DNA of 64,000 nt from Lactiplantibacillus daowaiensis (GCF_005405085.1 NZ_BJDJ01000002.1:1-64000); one strand, 5' to 3'. Shown: positions 34,991-42,978, numbered from the stretch's first letter. Notes: a model not told the origin generated them from the sequence alone. A program made the numbers and translations.

Positions 34991-35902
34991 ATGGATATTC
35001 ATCAAATCCAATATCTTATTACCATCGTTGATAACGGTTACAATCTTACCAAAAGTGCTAAAGCTTTAAATGTCTCGCAACCAGCCCTTAGCAAACTCAT
35101 CAGTGAACTGGAAGCAACCGAAAACATTCAAATTTTCATCCATCATAAAGGACGGATTACCGGCTTAACGCCCATCGGTGAAGACCTTATTCGTCATGGC
35201 CGACAAGTTAGTGCCGACTATGAAAACATGCTACAAAGCATTCGCGCGCACGCCGATGTCAAACGCGGTAAAGTGAAGATTGGGATCGCACCAGTGATTA
35301 TCTCAACGATTTTTAATCGCGCGATTCCAGGATTTATTTTGAATAACCCTAACATTGAATTACAAATTATTGAAAAAGGGGCTTACGAACTACAAAAAAT
35401 GTTATTACTCCACGAGATTGATCTAGCAGTTATCGTCTCGCCCACGACTTTTCCAGCCATCAAAGAACAAATTATTTATCGTGATTCAGTCGCGGTTTGG
35501 TTCAATCCACAACATCGCTTTCATGACTTTAACGGTGCCATCCCACTAAAGGAGATTGGTCAAGAACGGATCGTCACGCTAGATGATAGCTTCATGGTGA
35601 CTTACCAAGTGAAGCAACTCTTCCGCGAACACAACTTACATCCAAATTTTTTCTTACAAACGGGTTCATGGGACTTGATCTTAAACATGTGTGAAGAGAT
35701 GGATACGGTTGGCATTATCGCTGCCCCAATCGGTGGCAACTATGCCGGTACGCAAATCGAGCATCGCCAGTTTGATCCGGTCTTTCCTTGGAATATTAGC
35801 ATTTGTCGCTTTAACGATAATTCACAAAATAATTTGGTGCGCTACACTGAAAAATGGTTCACCGATTACTTTGAAAAAGTACAACAACAAGGTCATTTTT
35901 AA
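34991..35902 (+). CDS. LysR-family transcriptional regulator
   Basis: 303 residues. N-terminal winged helix (ITIVDNGYNLTKSAKALNVSQPALSKLISELE) and a C-terminal periplasmic-binding-like effector domain (about 90-300). It sits between the kinase/hydrolase pair and the CoA-transferase/FabV operon, and two similar T-N11-A boxes occur at 39110 and 40044. Those positions make it the best candidate regulator of the acyl-CoA module. The effector could be an acyl-CoA, an organic acid or an aromatic. Confidence 0.9.
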   Translation: MDIHQIQYLITIVDNGYNLTKSAKALNVSQPALSKLISELEATENIQIFIHHKGRITGLTPIGEDLIRHGRQVSADYENMLQSIRAHADVKRGKVKIGIAPVIISTIFNRAIPGFILNNPNIELQIIEKGAYELQKMLLLHEIDLAVIVSPTTFPAIKEQIIYRDSVAVWFNPQHRFHDFNGAIPLKEIGQERIVTLDDSFMVTYQVKQLFREHNLHPNFFLQTGSWDLILNMCEEMDTVGIIAAPIGGNYAGTQIEHRQFDPVFPWNISICRFNDNSQNNLVRYTEKWFTDYFEKVQQQGHF

Positions 35903-35905
35903 CTA

Positions 35906-35942
35906 AAAGCGAGGTTGGCACGCTGGGCCACCCTCGCTTTTT
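35906..35942. terminator. Bidirectional terminator
   Basis: AAAGCGAGG and CCTCGCTTT arms with inner TGGC/GCCA, between convergent lysR and CoA-transferase genes. Confidence 0.9.
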
Positions 35943-35948
35943 TAGTCA

Positions 35949-37553
35949 TTAGTGCATTTCGGCTGGTAATTTAACCAACTGATCAGCTTGGTTAAGTGTG
36001 TTCCCCATTAATGGTTCCTTAAAGATCCGGGCATCCATATAACGAAGGTCATCACTAATCATTGGCTTGAAGTCCATTTGGTCTAAAATATCGGTTTGTA
36101 AGTCCATCCCAGGTGCGATTTCAATCAACTTGATGCCAGCATCAGTTAATTCAAAGACGGCCCGTTCAGTGACATAGTAAATGTTTTGATGATTTTCAGC
36201 GGCAACTGGACCAGAGAAGGTAATTTGTTCAACATCTTTGACCAGTTTGTGACGGCGGCCTTCTTGATCAATCCTCAGTTGACCATCAACGACCGATTCA
36301 CGTAACCCGCCGGCGGTAAAGGTCCCAGTAAAGACAACCGTTGGGGTATTTTGCGTAATATTAACAAAACCACCCGTCCCAGCAATCTTTGGACCAAATT
36401 TCGAAACATTGATATTACCGGCATGATCTAGTTCGGCTAGTCCTAGAAAGGCAATATCAATCCCACCACCATCATAAAAATCAAACATGTAAGGTTGGTC
36501 AATCGTGGCTTCTGGTGCGATCGCACAACCGAAGTCACCACCACCCATTGGCACCCCACCAAAGGTCCCGGGTTCAACCGTCGTTGTGACGTTTTCAGCA
36601 CTACCTTCGGCTTTCAAAATCAATGAGACGGTTTCAGGGTATTTCCCAATCCCATAGTTAACGATATTGTCACTATCGCGTTTGAACATGGCCGCGCGCC
36701 GGGCAATCACTTTTTTAGCATCCAATGGTACTTGAATTGAGCCAGCTGGCTTGATGACATCAGCATCCACATAATCAGGATTATATTGGGTACTGTTACT
36801 TTGCATTGTCATCGTTTCATCAGCGGTTTCAACCACGTAATCCACTAGTAAACCTGGAATACGAATGTCTTTAGGCTTCATTGAGCCTGATTTAACGATT
36901 CGTTTAACTTGGACAAAGACTTTCCCACCATTATTATGCGCGGCCATTGCGATTGACGTTGATTCCAAGGTTAGGGGTTCATCATCAAACGTAATGTTGC
37001 CATCTTCATCGGCAAACGTCCCACGTAAAATCGCGATATTTGGTTGTGGGACTTCATAAGCTAAGTAATCTTTCCCATGAATTTGCATCTTAGAAACTAA
37101 ATCATCGGCTTTGGCAGCTTCATTTAACTTACCACCTTCAACATCTGGATCAACGAAGGTCCCCAGACCAACTCGGCTGATTTGAACTGGTTTATGCGCC
37201 GCTGAATCCCGGAAAATTTGTGATAAGACCCCTTGTGGGAAGTTATAAGCTTCAAAATCGTTAGCGGCAACTAGCGGTTCGAGTTGGGGTGCTAACCCCC
37301 AGTGCCCACCGACGATTCGCCGTAACAAGCCTTTGGCGGCTAAATTATTGGTCCCTTTGGCATCACCATCACCAATCCCAGACGCATGCCAAACTTCCAA
37401 TTGTTTTGGATGACCTTCAGTATCAAAGCGTTTGCGAATACTACGTAACATTTCTTCAGCGACATCCGAACCTAAGAAGCCTTCCAGCGCGATGGTGGCG
37501 TTATCTGGAATCAAACTTGCGGCCTTATCACTATCAATAAATTGTACTGTCAT
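35949..37553 (-). CDS. Family I acyl-CoA:carboxylate CoA-transferase (Pct-like)
   Basis: A 534-residue fused alpha-beta CoA-transferase. The N-terminal half has glycine-rich ALEGFLGSDVAEEM. The C-terminal half contains the active-site Glu in VEPGTFGG (near 340), the residue that forms the glutamyl-CoA thioester in propionate/acetate CoA-transferases, and FYDGGGIDIAFLGLAELD. It exchanges CoA between an acyl-CoA and a free acid such as acetate, lactate, propionate, butyrate or 3-hydroxy acids. Located 92 bp after fabV-like gene and likely cotranscribed. Confidence 0.9.
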   Translation of the reverse strand: MTVQFIDSDKAASLIPDNATIALEGFLGSDVAEEMLRSIRKRFDTEGHPKQLEVWHASGIGDGDAKGTNNLAAKGLLRRIVGGHWGLAPQLEPLVAANDFEAYNFPQGVLSQIFRDSAAHKPVQISRVGLGTFVDPDVEGGKLNEAAKADDLVSKMQIHGKDYLAYEVPQPNIAILRGTFADEDGNITFDDEPLTLESTSIAMAAHNNGGKVFVQVKRIVKSGSMKPKDIRIPGLLVDYVVETADETMTMQSNSTQYNPDYVDADVIKPAGSIQVPLDAKKVIARRAAMFKRDSDNIVNYGIGKYPETVSLILKAEGSAENVTTTVEPGTFGGVPMGGGDFGCAIAPEATIDQPYMFDFYDGGGIDIAFLGLAELDHAGNINVSKFGPKIAGTGGFVNITQNTPTVVFTGTFTAGGLRESVVDGQLRIDQEGRRHKLVKDVEQITFSGPVAAENHQNIYYVTERAVFELTDAGIKLIEIAPGMDLQTDILDQMDFKPMISDDLRYMDARIFKEPLMGNTLNQADQLVKLPAEMH

Positions 37554-37627
37554 GTTTCACACCTCATTTTCAAATTTACGCCGACCAACCACTGGCAGGT
37601 TAATGACTTACCAGCGCTGTCACCTCA

Positions 37628-38845
37628 TTAAGGTTCTAAACGCTTCAACGCAGCTAAATCGACTTCAGTTTCATCGGCACCTGGGACTTCAAACCCATTT
37701 AATTGTAGGAATTCACGCCGGAATTCAGCATATCCTGTTAAATCAGAGTTGAAGTTTTCAGGTGTTATCTTGGTCATCAGGTCCGCTACTTGGTCTTGGA
37801 TATCATTCCGTTGTTCCCAAGCATCCGGCCGTAAACGACCACTTTCATCAACGGCCCGACGACCGCCGTAAACCATATCCCGGAACAACCGGTCTTTATG
37901 CATGATTGGCGTCTCGTGGGTCCCAGTCTTTTCTTCAATCTTATAAAGCGCAATGCAATATAATGGGAAGATTGGAATCACAACCGATGCTTTGGTTGTC
38001 ACAGCCCGTGAGACAGAAATCAACGCTTCCCCATTAATGTCATTAATCACTTTTTGAATCTTGTGCGACGAGGCTTCAGCGGCGTCTTTAGCAGCGCCTA
38101 AAGTCCCTTCGTGATAAAACGCATAAGTGCTCTTTGGTCCAATGTAAGAATATAAAATGGTCTTAAAGCCTTCTGCTAAGACGCCGGCTTTTTTGAGTTC
38201 ATTGACCCAAATTTCCCAATCTTCGCCACCCATTACGTGCTTAGTGGCAGTAACTTCCGCTTCACTGGCAGGTTCAACGGTTTGTTCAAATAATTCATTT
38301 TTTTCTAAGTCAATATTTTCCCCGGTAACACTTTCACCGACCGACTTAATCACTGAACGCCAAACTTCATCTGGATTATCTGGATTGATTCGTTTAGGCG
38401 CCGCAACTGAGTAAACTAACAGATCAATTTGGCCACCAAAAGTTGTTTTAATATAATCGATGACCTGGTCTTTAATGTCTTGCGTGAACGCATCACCATT
38501 AAAGTTCTTGGCAATGAGGCCCGCTTTTTCGGCGGCTTCACGGAAAAAGACGTTATTATACCAGCCAGCCGTACCGAGCATTTTTTCATCCCGGGGTGGC
38601 CGTTCATAAGAAACACTGATCGTATCGGCACCTTGACCAAAAGCAGTCGTAATCCGACTGGCAAGCCCATAACTTGATGACCCGCCAATAATCAACGCCT
38701 TCTTAGCACCAGCATAATGTCCTTTGGCTTGCACATACGCAATTTGATTTAAAACTGCTTGCCGACACCCATAAGGGTTGACCGAGCGCGCAACGTTACC
38801 TTGAAGCTTTTCGGATAATGGGACCATCGTACTTGTTTCTGACAT
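37628..38845 (-). CDS. fabV: FabV-type trans-2-enoyl-CoA/ACP reductase
   Basis: 405 residues from ATG 38845 (AAGGTGG 9 nt upstream). The catalytic Y-x8-K of the FabV/Ter group is present as YHEGTLGAAK near residue 230. The N-terminus has NPYGCRQAVLNQI and LIIGGSSSYGLASRI, and ERPPRDEKMLGTAGWYNN lies near 75. NADH-dependent reduction of crotonyl-type thioesters is expected. FabV serves fatty-acid synthesis in some bacteria and butyrate formation (Ter) in others. The position beside a CoA-transferase and a crotonase favours the CoA-linked role. Confidence 0.92.
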   Translation of the reverse strand: MSETSTMVPLSEKLQGNVARSVNPYGCRQAVLNQIAYVQAKGHYAGAKKALIIGGSSSYGLASRITTAFGQGADTISVSYERPPRDEKMLGTAGWYNNVFFREAAEKAGLIAKNFNGDAFTQDIKDQVIDYIKTTFGGQIDLLVYSVAAPKRINPDNPDEVWRSVIKSVGESVTGENIDLEKNELFEQTVEPASEAEVTATKHVMGGEDWEIWVNELKKAGVLAEGFKTILYSYIGPKSTYAFYHEGTLGAAKDAAEASSHKIQKVINDINGEALISVSRAVTTKASVVIPIFPLYCIALYKIEEKTGTHETPIMHKDRLFRDMVYGGRRAVDESGRLRPDAWEQRNDIQDQVADLMTKITPENFNSDLTGYAEFRREFLQLNGFEVPGADETEVDLAALKRLEP

Positions 38846-38912
38846 CTTAAAAACCACCTTTTCATGTTAGTTACAATTCGTTATCGGGATTACCGGGGTG
38901 ATCTAATACGGT

Positions 38913-38930
38913 TGAAAGTACTCGTTGGTA
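38913..38930 (+). repeat. Copy 1 of 18-bp element TGAAAGTACTCGTTGGTA
   Basis: Identical to 40250-40267. It lies 68 bp upstream of fabV in opposite orientation to that gene. Confidence 0.75.
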
Positions 38931-39109
38931 TCAAATTGAGTCCGTGTTAAATGCCCAGTTAACGGCCTTGACCATCAATTATCCTGATGTAATTTAGATA
39001 ATTACCACGTTCAGTCACCCGGATTGCCAGGGGCAACTGCTATAATTATCTACGTCCATAATGTAAGCCTTTTCAATCTTTTTCACCAATATGTCTTTTT
39101 TATTCACTG

Positions 39110-39126
39110 CATAACCGTAAGTTATG
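39110..39126. promoter_or_regulatory. LysR-type box 1 (CATAAC-N5-GTTATG)
   Basis: A perfect 6-bp palindrome with a T-N11-A core, typical for LysR regulators. 14 of 17 positions match box 2. Confidence 0.45.
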
Positions 39127-39194
39127 ATGCTAGCAATATCGGCTTTCGGTTCATCAATTAGCAATTGAATTCACAAACTTTTTTAAAGTGGCGA

Positions 39195-39947
39195 TTAAAG
39201 ACCAAAGAAAATTTTATAAACGAAGATGCCGATAACTGCCCCAACGATTGGCGCAACGACTGGCACCCAACTATATTCCCAATGTGAGCTACCTTTATTA
39301 GGTACTGGCATCAAGGCATGGACGATCCGTGGGCCCAAATCACGGGCTGGATTCAACGCTGGACCAGTTGGGCCCCCTAAAGAAATCACCATCGTGGCAA
39401 TTAACAACCCAATCCCGATGTTGGCAATATCAATACTTTGATGGAAGAACATGCCCCGATATAACCCCATGGCACCAAATGTCAACGCCCCGGTCCCAAT
39501 CATTTCAGTCACAAACCCATTCCACCAACTACCACTAGCATCGCCAGTTGAGAAAGTACCTAATACTAAACCAGCATCGCTCGTGGCCTTATAATGAGGC
39601 CAATAAATCGCAAGTACTAATAATTGCCCAGCCATCGCCCCGGCAAACTGCCATAAAATATAAGGGGTCACTTGCGCCCACGGAAAAATCCCAGCCGCTG
39701 CTTGGGCGATCGTAATCGCCGGATTCAAGTGATTCCCTGAAATCGAACCAAACATCATGGCGGGAATCATCACCCCAAAGCCAAACCCGAGGGCAATGAA
39801 TAGCCACCCCCCATTAGATTGACCGGGTTCGCCATTACCCGTTGTGTTCTTTAAAAACGAATTGGCAACCGCCCCGTTACCGAATAAGACCAAAATCAAT
39901 GTACCAAAAAATTCAGCGGCGTACCGCATATCCCATGTTCCTGACAT
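39195..39947 (-). CDS. glpF: Aquaglyceroporin (GlpF family)
   Basis: A 250-residue six-helix MIP channel with both half-helix motifs, NPA in GNHLNPAITIA and NPARDLGPR in GPALNPARD. The Asp after the second NPA is the glycerol-facilitator signature. In L. plantarum such channels pass glycerol, water and lactic acid. AAGGAGG is 8 nt before ATG. A perfect cre and a LysR box sit just upstream. Its position between fabV and crotonase suggests transport of a pathway substrate or product. Confidence 0.93.
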   Translation of the reverse strand: MSGTWDMRYAAEFFGTLILVLFGNGAVANSFLKNTTGNGEPGQSNGGWLFIALGFGFGVMIPAMMFGSISGNHLNPAITIAQAAAGIFPWAQVTPYILWQFAGAMAGQLLVLAIYWPHYKATSDAGLVLGTFSTGDASGSWWNGFVTEMIGTGALTFGAMGLYRGMFFHQSIDIANIGIGLLIATMVISLGGPTGPALNPARDLGPRIVHALMPVPNKGSSHWEYSWVPVVAPIVGAVIGIFVYKIFFGL

Positions 39948-40014
39948 AGCTTGTTCCTCCTTAAGGTGAATTAAAATTTTTTACAGCTTGAACTATATCG
40001 GATGGTTTCAGGAA

Positions 40015-40028
40015 TGTAAACGTTTACA
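40015..40028. promoter_or_regulatory. Catabolite response element (cre)
   Basis: TGTAAACGTTTACA is a perfect 14-bp palindrome that matches the CcpA consensus TGWNANCGNTNWCA. It lies 68 bp upstream of glpF, where CcpA binding should repress when glucose is plentiful. Confidence 0.8.
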
Positions 40029-40043
40029 GTTTTTCATGCCGAC

Positions 40044-40061
40044 CATAGCTGTAAGTTATAG
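40044..40061. promoter_or_regulatory. LysR-type box 2 (ATAGC-N5-GTTAT)
   Basis: Resembles box 1 at 39110. It sits between glpF and the crotonase gene, about 100 bp from the glpF start. Confidence 0.45.
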
Positions 40062-40094
40062 TCGCTAAAACTAGGGCGGAATCCTAACAAGAAA

Positions 40095-40110
40095 TTGTGA
40101 TTTTTCACAA
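40095..40110. promoter_or_regulatory. TTGTGA-N4-TCACAA palindrome
   Basis: Perfect 6-bp arms of Rex/CRP-FNR type. Related sites occur at the crotonase -35 and upstream of maoC. Confidence 0.5.
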
Positions 40111-40203
40111 ACTTTGCCTAAAATTAAATTTTAACTGAATTGGCCTAGAGTCTAAAAACGTTGATAACATGGGATTCTCATTTTTGGTCCAGTTGTTTCT
40201 TTA

Positions 40204-40230
40204 TTCACAACTCGGTTGATTTTTTGTGAA
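40204..40230. promoter_or_regulatory. TTCACAA-N13-TTGTGAA half-sites at crotonase -35
   Basis: Two outward half-sites of the same family flank the -35 of the crotonase promoter. Confidence 0.4.
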
Positions 40231-40243
40231 GAGTCGCTAAGAT
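40216..40243 (+). promoter_or_regulatory. Crotonase promoter
   Basis: TTGATT, 16-bp spacer and TAAGAT. The start would be near 40250, placing the 18-bp repeat right at the start of the transcript. Confidence 0.55.
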
Positions 40244-40249
40244 AGAGCG

Positions 40250-40267
40250 TGAAAGTACTCGTTGGTA
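40250..40267 (+). repeat. Copy 2 of 18-bp element
   Basis: Identical to 38913-38930. It begins at the predicted transcription start of the crotonase gene and so could act as an operator. Confidence 0.75.
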
Positions 40268-40300
40268 ACCACTTACGATTTTTGAAAGGGAGTTACTAAC

Positions 40301-41098
40301 ATGATGAAAATTAACACTTACGATAACATTTTATTGGACATCAACGAAGGCATTGCTACTTTAACAATCAACCGGCCAAAATCAATGAACGCATTGAACA
40401 CCGCTACTTTAACTGAAATCGGTGAAGCCTTAGATGAAATCAAAGCCAACGCCGACGACATTAAAGTTGTTGTCATTACTGGTGCCGGCGAAAAAGCCTT
40501 TGTCGCTGGGGCTGATATTTCAGAAATGCGTGATATGAACTCATTACAAGCTGCGGAACTCTCAAAAGTAGCGCACAATTCCTTTGGTAAAATCGAAAAC
40601 TTACCACAATTAACAATCGCCGCCGTTAACGGCTATTGCTTAGGTGGTGGCCTTGAATTAGCATCATCTTGTGATGTTCGGGTCGTTTCCGAAAAGGCCA
40701 AATTTGGTCAACCAGAAGTTACTTTAGGTATCGTGCCTGGTTTTGGTGGTACCCAACGTTTGACCCGCTTAGTTGGCCGTGGCAAAGCTAAAGAAATGAT
40801 TGCCATGGGGACGATGATCGATGCTAAAGAAGCTTACCGGGTTGGGATTGCAGAAGAAATCGCTGCTCCCGAAGCATTAATGGATAAGGTCATGGAAATC
40901 GCACATCAAGTCATGAAGAATGGTTTAATTGCTGTCAGCATGGCAAAATATGTCATCGACCGGGCGGCTGATTTACCACTTGACACCGCGATTGATTTTG
41001 AAACCCAAATGTGGGCCCAAACCTTCGCCACTGAAGATCAAACTGAAGGGATGACCGCCTTCCTTGAAAAGCGGCATGCTAAGTTCACCAGCAAATAA
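40301..41098 (+). CDS. Enoyl-CoA hydratase (crotonase)
   Basis: A 265-residue crotonase with both catalytic glutamates: LGGGLELASSCD (first Glu) and FGQPEVTLGIVPGFGG (second Glu). The oxyanion-hole glycines are in GAGEKAFVAGADISEM and NGYCLGGG. It reversibly hydrates trans-2-enoyl-CoA to 3-hydroxyacyl-CoA. The start ATGATG follows GGGAG. It is divergent from glpF, and a strong terminator follows. No thiolase or 3-hydroxyacyl-CoA dehydrogenase is adjacent, so full beta-oxidation or butyrate synthesis is not encoded here. Confidence 0.93.
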   Translation: MMKINTYDNILLDINEGIATLTINRPKSMNALNTATLTEIGEALDEIKANADDIKVVVITGAGEKAFVAGADISEMRDMNSLQAAELSKVAHNSFGKIENLPQLTIAAVNGYCLGGGLELASSCDVRVVSEKAKFGQPEVTLGIVPGFGGTQRLTRLVGRGKAKEMIAMGTMIDAKEAYRVGIAEEIAAPEALMDKVMEIAHQVMKNGLIAVSMAKYVIDRAADLPLDTAIDFETQMWAQTFATEDQTEGMTAFLEKRHAKFTSK

Positions 41099-41111
41099 TT
41101 AAGGCATCAAA

Positions 41112-41149
41112 AAAAGATGTTGTGCTTACCCTTGAGCACAACATCTTTT
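41112..41149. terminator. Bidirectional terminator
   Basis: AAAAGATGTTGTGCT pairs with AGCACAACATCTTTT, between convergent crotonase and VTT genes. Confidence 0.92.
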
Positions 41150-41161
41150 TTGTTTTCCAGT

Positions 41162-41839
41162 CTAAGCTTGTTTTGTCCGTCGCCGATCTTGACGAATGAT
41201 CCATAATAACCCAAGCAAGAGGATCACCACACCCGCTAACCATAATAAGTTTTTAAAGTGTGCTTGAATCAACGCATCGCCACCTAAGGCATAAATGACC
41301 GCGGTTGGGATACTGCCGATCAACGTCGCCGTCATTAATTGGCGCGTTGACGTTTGCGTGCGGACCGCCGCTAAACTGACTAATGAGGTTGGAATAAACG
41401 GAATCGTATAACCAATGACGATCCCTAAAAATGGGTGCCGCATCTGTTCAATACTTTGCACGATTTTAGCTGGTTGCCGCGTCGTGTGCCGGGCTTCTAA
41501 CAGGCCATAAACATGTTGTGACATGAGATTACCCAGTGTAATCCCAACAATATTTAAGGCTGCCCCTAGTCCCTTTCCAAAGCAAATCCCAGCAATGATT
41601 CCCACCGCTGAAACTGGCGCCCCTGGAATAAACGAAAATGCCATTAATAGTGGCACCACTAGCAACACATCCAGTGCTAAATGCCGGCGAACCTGGGCCA
41701 CGATTTCAGCTTGGCTAAATGGCTTGGTCGTTAATAATTGCCACGTCCCATGATACCGGACCCCAATCAACACGACTAAGACCAGGGCTAAGCTGACCGC
41801 TAAGATGATCCAGCGGCGTTTTGATAGTTTTTGCTTCAT
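41162..41839 (-). CDS. TVP38/TMEM64 (VTT) family membrane protein
   Basis: 225 residues from ATG 41839. A basic N-terminus and first helix precede the VTT core with AFSFIPGAPVSAVGIIAGICFGKGLG and the second half GYTIPFIPTSLVSLAAV. The family resembles DedA proteins, some of which move lipid carriers or act in membrane homeostasis. The G-x-x-x-FIPG and P-F-IP motifs are intact. Its role relative to the acyl-CoA genes is not evident. Confidence 0.85.
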   Translation of the reverse strand: MKQKLSKRRWIILAVSLALVLVVLIGVRYHGTWQLLTTKPFSQAEIVAQVRRHLALDVLLVVPLLMAFSFIPGAPVSAVGIIAGICFGKGLGAALNIVGITLGNLMSQHVYGLLEARHTTRQPAKIVQSIEQMRHPFLGIVIGYTIPFIPTSLVSLAAVRTQTSTRQLMTATLIGSIPTAVIYALGGDALIQAHFKNLLWLAGVVILLLGLLWIIRQDRRRTKQA

Positions 41840-41961
41840 GACGGTCCCCTTCGTTTGTTTGCTGAACTCATTATCGCGAATTTTACCATGAAGTGCAATC
41901 AAAGCCGTTTGTGGCCCAGCAAGTTAGGTGCCACCACCCGCTTAATCGCGACACAAAAAAA

Positions 41962-41981
41962 GCCTGGCACCAAGACCAGAC
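41962..41981 (-). terminator. Terminator of maoC-like gene
   Basis: GTCTGG and CCAGGC with an 8-nt loop, then T-run on the minus strand. Confidence 0.8.
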
Positions 41982-42002
41982 CCGTTTTTAACGTCACATG
42001 AT

Positions 42003-42437
42003 TTACCGTTGTGCCGGCATGATTTGGGCTTCCCCATCCGTTACAACTTGACCATCTTGATTGGTGACTGTTGTTGAAAGCGTTACCAATTTAAAGTGCT
42101 TTTTTTGTTCGATCTTGGTCACTTCCGCCCGGACAACTAAAACATCATCAAAATGAACCGGTGCCCTAAAGGTTAAGCTTTGCCCAAGATAAATCGCACC
42201 CGGTCCGGGCATCTTGGTGCCTAAACAAGCTGAAATCATCCCAGCCGAAATCATGCCATGCGCGATCCGACCATGAAATTGCGTTTGGGCCGCAAATTCA
42301 TCATCCATATGCATTGGATTATAATCCCCAGTCACCTTTGCGAAATCAGCAACATCCGCTTGGGTCACCCGTTTAGAAAATTCACCGGTCATCCCCACCT
42401 GAATCTCATCATCATAAATAATCTTATAACTGTCCAT
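42003..42437 (-). CDS. MaoC-like (R)-specific enoyl-CoA hydratase
   Basis: 144 residues from ATG 42437 (GGAGG 8 nt upstream). Hot-dog fold with the hydratase 2 motif AKVTGDYNPMHMDDEFAA and FHGRIAHGM, giving Asp and His catalytic residues. PhaJ/MaoC proteins hydrate enoyl-CoA to (R)-3-hydroxyacyl-CoA, the opposite stereochemistry to the crotonase upstream. The pair would also act as an epimerase of 3-hydroxyacyl-CoA. A TGTGA-N6-TCACA palindrome lies just before the Shine-Dalgarno. Confidence 0.9.
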   Translation of the reverse strand: MDSYKIIYDDEIQVGMTGEFSKRVTQADVADFAKVTGDYNPMHMDDEFAAQTQFHGRIAHGMISAGMISACLGTKMPGPGAIYLGQSLTFRAPVHFDDVLVVRAEVTKIEQKKHFKLVTLSTTVTNQDGQVVTDGEAQIMPAQR

Positions 42438-42453
42438 CTGTCTAACCTCCAAG

Positions 42454-42471
42454 ATGTGATTTAATTCACAT
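42454..42471. promoter_or_regulatory. ATGTGA-N6-TCACAT operator before maoC
   Basis: Perfect palindrome matching the TGTGA-N6-TCACA pattern of CRP/Rex-like regulators. It is 11-28 nt downstream of the likely transcription start (TATAAT on the minus strand at 42489-42494), so it could block elongation or initiation. Confidence 0.55.
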
Positions 42472-42592
42472 AATTTTGAATCGCTTTAATTATAGCGGCA
42501 CCCAATTAATTTGGAAAATACCAATTATTTATCATTGGCATAACGCCAAGTAATAGGCGCAATTAGATTTAAAGGACAAAAAATGAGCCAAC

Positions 42593-42618
42593 CGACTAAT
42601 CGTTATCGGTTCGCTCAT
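42593..42618 (-). terminator. Terminator of 66-codon gene
   Basis: ATGAGC-AACCGA pairs with TCGGTT-GCTCAT, with weak T-rich tail. Confidence 0.6.
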
Positions 42619-42630
42619 CTTCAGTTAAGA

Positions 42631-42831
42631 TTATCCAAAAACTTGTAAATCAGTCATGACTAACGCACCAAAAATAAATAAGACCGGTACTACGACAGCC
42701 GTCAATGCGGTATCCACGGTGATCAGTAGCCACCCGCTATGATTTCTAGTGTGCTTAATCAAATGATAAACGCCTGCGCTCAACGCTAGCGCTAAGTAGA
42801 TAAAAACGACGATATCGCCCAGCATCATCAA
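42631..42831 (-). CDS. 66-residue two-helix membrane protein
   Basis: Two membrane spans (about 6-25 and 38-58) with a short polar, basic loop KHTRNHSG between. The start has three consecutive ATG codons and only a weak GGAG upstream, so which is used is unclear. Upstream is the 54-residue/secreted protein pair on the same strand. Function unknown. Confidence 0.55.
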   Translation of the reverse strand: MMMLGDIVVFIYLALALSAGVYHLIKHTRNHSGWLLITVDTALTAVVVPVLFIFGALVMTDLQVFG

Positions 42832-42978
42832 GGCAATTCCACTCCATTCCGTTGCATCGATTCACTTTTAACTGCGATTAATCAATAATTTTATACCCAC
42901 TATCATACGCTATGCTGCGACAGTTAACAATCTTTCTCGCTAAACTTAAAAATTGGTCACTAACTAATAGCCAGTCTT

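Larger units (their letters stand above)
38846..39194. other. Regulatory intergenic region between fabV and glpF
   Basis: About 350 bp without a gene. It holds the 18-bp repeat (38913), an inverted repeat GTTAA/TTAAC (38946-38962), and the LysR-type box (39110). An extended -10 on the plus strand near 39039 (TGCTATAAT) has no obvious gene. Confidence 0.5.
39948..40300. other. Divergent regulatory region glpF / crotonase
   Basis: About 350 bp with four separate palindromic elements and no gene: cre, LysR-type box, TTGTGA/TCACAA palindrome and TTCACAA/TTGTGAA half-sites. These are listed individually. Confidence 0.6.

Noticed and set aside
39033-39047. Extended -10 (TGCTATAAT) on the plus strand between fabV and glpF
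   Set aside because: No plus-strand gene or terminator follows before glpF on the other strand, so I could not support a transcript.
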